From Saprospiraceae bacterium (GTDB taxonomy: Bacteria; Bacteroidota; Bacteroidia; Chitinophagales; Saprospiraceae), in contig JAJCYH010000023.1 in NCBI GenBank assembly GCA_029262995.1, positions 248,001 to 312,000 on the forward strand: 64,000 nt of DNA. Direction: 5' to 3'. The notes beneath the pieces were generated by a model, which was given only the letters and a program-made list of their open reading frames with translations, was not told the DNA's origin and did not search any database. Shown piece by piece: positions 62,594 to 64,000 of the stretch. The position numbers and the translations under genes are program-made. Numbering within the stretch: position 1 is the first letter of the stretch; every line of letters begins with the position of its first letter.

Positions 62594-63610
62594 TTATAAT
62601 ACCAGATCATAACCGTAAGTAGAATTAGAATTCAAATTAGCCTCTAAACTTCTTAATACGCCATCAGTTGTAGAATAAAAGATAATAATTACAATTTCAT
62701 TATCGATTCTCTTATGAAATAAACTAATGTCCTCATATACCTGATTCTTAAGGCTATAACTCTCTACATGCATGCATTCTTTCCAATCAATGGAGTTATA
62801 TTCAGAATTCTCAATATCGACTGGCTGAGATTCACAAGCATTTAAAGAAATAATCAACGGATCCATCTCGGATGTAGTATTAGAAACTATACCAAACAAA
62901 GGTGAAGATACAGTTGTTCCAACAACTGGTTCAATTGAAATCGAATTGGAGTTAAATGTCCAAATACTTTCATGAACATTCTCATAAACTTGGTTTAAGT
63001 ACTCTGGTACAACACTAAATTTTTCTCTAACCAAAAATTCATTTTCTAATATTTGTTGCTTTAATAAAATCACTAGGGAAACATTTTCATATGCCAATGG
63101 CTTTAAGAGGTTTAAAGTGTCTTCTTGAAAATGATAAGCGTAATGGCTTTCTTGTCTATAAGCTGGAAAGTCAAAGCTGATATGAGATTGCCTTACGAGA
63201 AGTTCATCATTATTATTGTAAATAAAGTTAGCAACAAATCTAATCTCATGAAATGCATTTAGGACTTGTGGATTTAATCTTTCTGAGGATATATAAACTC
63301 CTTTTGTAGGATGCCTCAATCTGATGTAAACTTCAGTAATATTGGATACTGTAAAAATAGATTGACCCTCTAAACAAACTTGTACTTGAGTAACCCTGTC
63401 AACCTGGTCTTTGGCATCATCATATGTTTTATAAAGCTCTACATTAAGACCAACAACACTTTCAAGTTCATCACATTGTATTGTTTTGCAATCGAAAACA
63501 TTTACTTTTAACTTTGAGAAAAATCCAGATGGATCAGGCTCAGAAACGGTAGATTCCTTTTGACATGAATATAAAATCAGAATTAAAGAAAAATAAAGGA
63601 ACCACTTCAT
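62594..63610 (-). CDS. lipoprotein of unknown function
   Basis: A 338-residue lipoprotein (MKWFLYFSLILILYSC, lipobox Cys16) with acidic composition and beta-rich spacing. No known family is recognised. It contains cysteines in CKTIQCDEL and an internal ESQPVDIENSEYNSIDW stretch. It lies upstream of the CarboxypepD-reg-like gene on the same strand (59 bp), and the two may form a surface-protein operon. Confidence 0.6.
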   Translation of the reverse strand: MKWFLYFSLILILYSCQKESTVSEPDPSGFFSKLKVNVFDCKTIQCDELESVVGLNVELYKTYDDAKDQVDRVTQVQVCLEGQSIFTVSNITEVYIRLRHPTKGVYISSERLNPQVLNAFHEIRFVANFIYNNNDELLVRQSHISFDFPAYRQESHYAYHFQEDTLNLLKPLAYENVSLVILLKQQILENEFLVREKFSVVPEYLNQVYENVHESIWTFNSNSISIEPVVGTTVSSPLFGIVSNTTSEMDPLIISLNACESQPVDIENSEYNSIDWKECMHVESYSLKNQVYEDISLFHKRIDNEIVIIIFYSTTDGVLRSLEANLNSNSTYGYDLVL

Positions 63611-63667
63611 AGTGCAAAATTATAGTCAATAATTACTAAAATTAATAATTATCATAAGTCTTAATGT

Positions 63668-64000
63668 CTAAAGAAATTTATATTCTGCTTTACGCAAACG
63701 ATCCATAACCGCAATTCCTACACCTTCCTCTGGTAATTTTTCGACAAGGATATAATCTATATCGGCGTCTTCCATTTCATGAATAGTGGCAAATAAATTT
63801 ACCGCAGCTTCCTTAAGGTTTCCTGATTTACTCAAATAACTTATTCTGCCGTACTTTATTCCTGGATCCCTAGAAAATGCAATGTACCCAACTCTGTCAA
63901 TATCCAGTTGTCTGCTACCATCATCCAAGTAAAGCGGTTTTGAAGGGCTATAGTGTGATTTTATCATTCCAGGTGCTAGAATATTTTCTTTGCTATCTTC
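63668..64000 (-). CDS. threonylcarbamoyl-AMP synthase, 3' end only
   Basis: The visible 110 codons are the C-terminal Sua5 domain of the long TsaC/Sua5 enzyme, which makes threonylcarbamoyl-AMP for tRNA t6A synthesis. The frame is open to base 64000, reading LAPGMIKSHYSPSKPLYLDD, where PGM-SHYSP is the linker and interface motif of Sua5, then LPEEGVGIAVMDRLRKA, a typical C-terminal end. The N-terminal YrdC catalytic domain lies outside the window. The Met at 63967 is internal, not the start. Confidence 0.85.
   Translation of the reverse strand, partial: EDSKENILAPGMIKSHYSPSKPLYLDDGSRQLDIDRVGYIAFSRDPGIKYGRISYLSKSGNLKEAAVNLFATIHEMEDADIDYILVEKLPEEGVGIAVMDRLRKAEYKFL

Overview
The window is low-GC DNA (my impression is mid-30s percent G+C) from a Bacteroidota bacterium, most likely a Saprospiria-type, aerobic, non-fermentative lineage. 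The evidence is type IX secretion (T9SS) C-terminal sorting domains on two secreted proteins, many lipoproteins with an SC/AC lipobox, HYR/MBG/LamG giant surface-protein architecture, a GldM-C-like small protein, TAnnTTTG-type -7 promoter boxes and almost no Shine-Dalgarno sequences. No rRNA, tRNA, CRISPR array or intact prophage was seen. The species cannot be named from the sequence alone.

Region 1 (1-15.9 kb) is central metabolism: rlmF (partial), a TPR lipoprotein, an acyl-CoA dehydrogenase, pckA behind a strong palindrome, the proton-translocating transhydrogenase pntAB, then a divergent operon for a GltD-like Fe-S flavoprotein plus a two-subunit 2-oxoacid:ferredoxin oxidoreductase. These genes handle NADPH, reduced ferredoxin and gluconeogenic carbon. 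Two tandem polyphosphate kinase 2 genes follow; the second has a diverged P-loop.

Region 2 (15.9-26.4 kb) mixes decay and signalling. A subtilase gene has a one-base frameshift and has lost its catalytic serine region. A DoxX-like / di-heme cytochrome c peroxidase-like / outer-membrane protein operon faces a LytTR response regulator across a 138-bp gap carrying two 10-bp direct repeats 21 bp apart, a spacing suited to LytTR binding. The regulator gene converges on and overlaps a hybrid sensor kinase that follows a bestrophin-like channel gene. Two further decayed genes follow: a TPR-end protein and a dienelactone hydrolase.

Region 3 (26.4-38.4 kb) is one 4006-residue secreted protein: a subtilase/sedolisin-like protease domain, MBG modules, about 95 copies of a six-residue ALVDG-type repeat inserted inside one MBG domain, about ten HYR modules, a LamG domain and a T9SS tail. 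The hexad fits the left-handed beta-helix consensus. It is the most unusual structure here.

Region 4 (38.4-46.8 kb) holds a TPR-class III adenylate cyclase, a voltage-gated-type K+ channel, a DEAD-box helicase/cold-shock protein pair, a cysteine dioxygenase, a methyltransferase, an EEP phosphatase-like protein and a TfoX-N protein. Region 5 (46.8-49.9 kb) looks like an acquired island: an IS91-type transposase remnant, a GC-rich hairpin segment and a 704-residue DUF262-HNH-AlbA_2 (Schlafen-like) fusion, a plausible defence gene.

Region 6 (50-64 kb) has a universal stress protein, small membrane proteins, an internally deleted GNAT, an SGNH hydrolase lacking its block V histidine, a Pmp3-type peptide, a predicted lipoprotein peptide deformylase, a LOG-family enzyme, an arginase, an LpxR-like protein, surface lipoproteins and the 3' end of a Sua5-type tRNA threonylcarbamoylation gene. 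Everything rests on reading the sequence; no database search was run.
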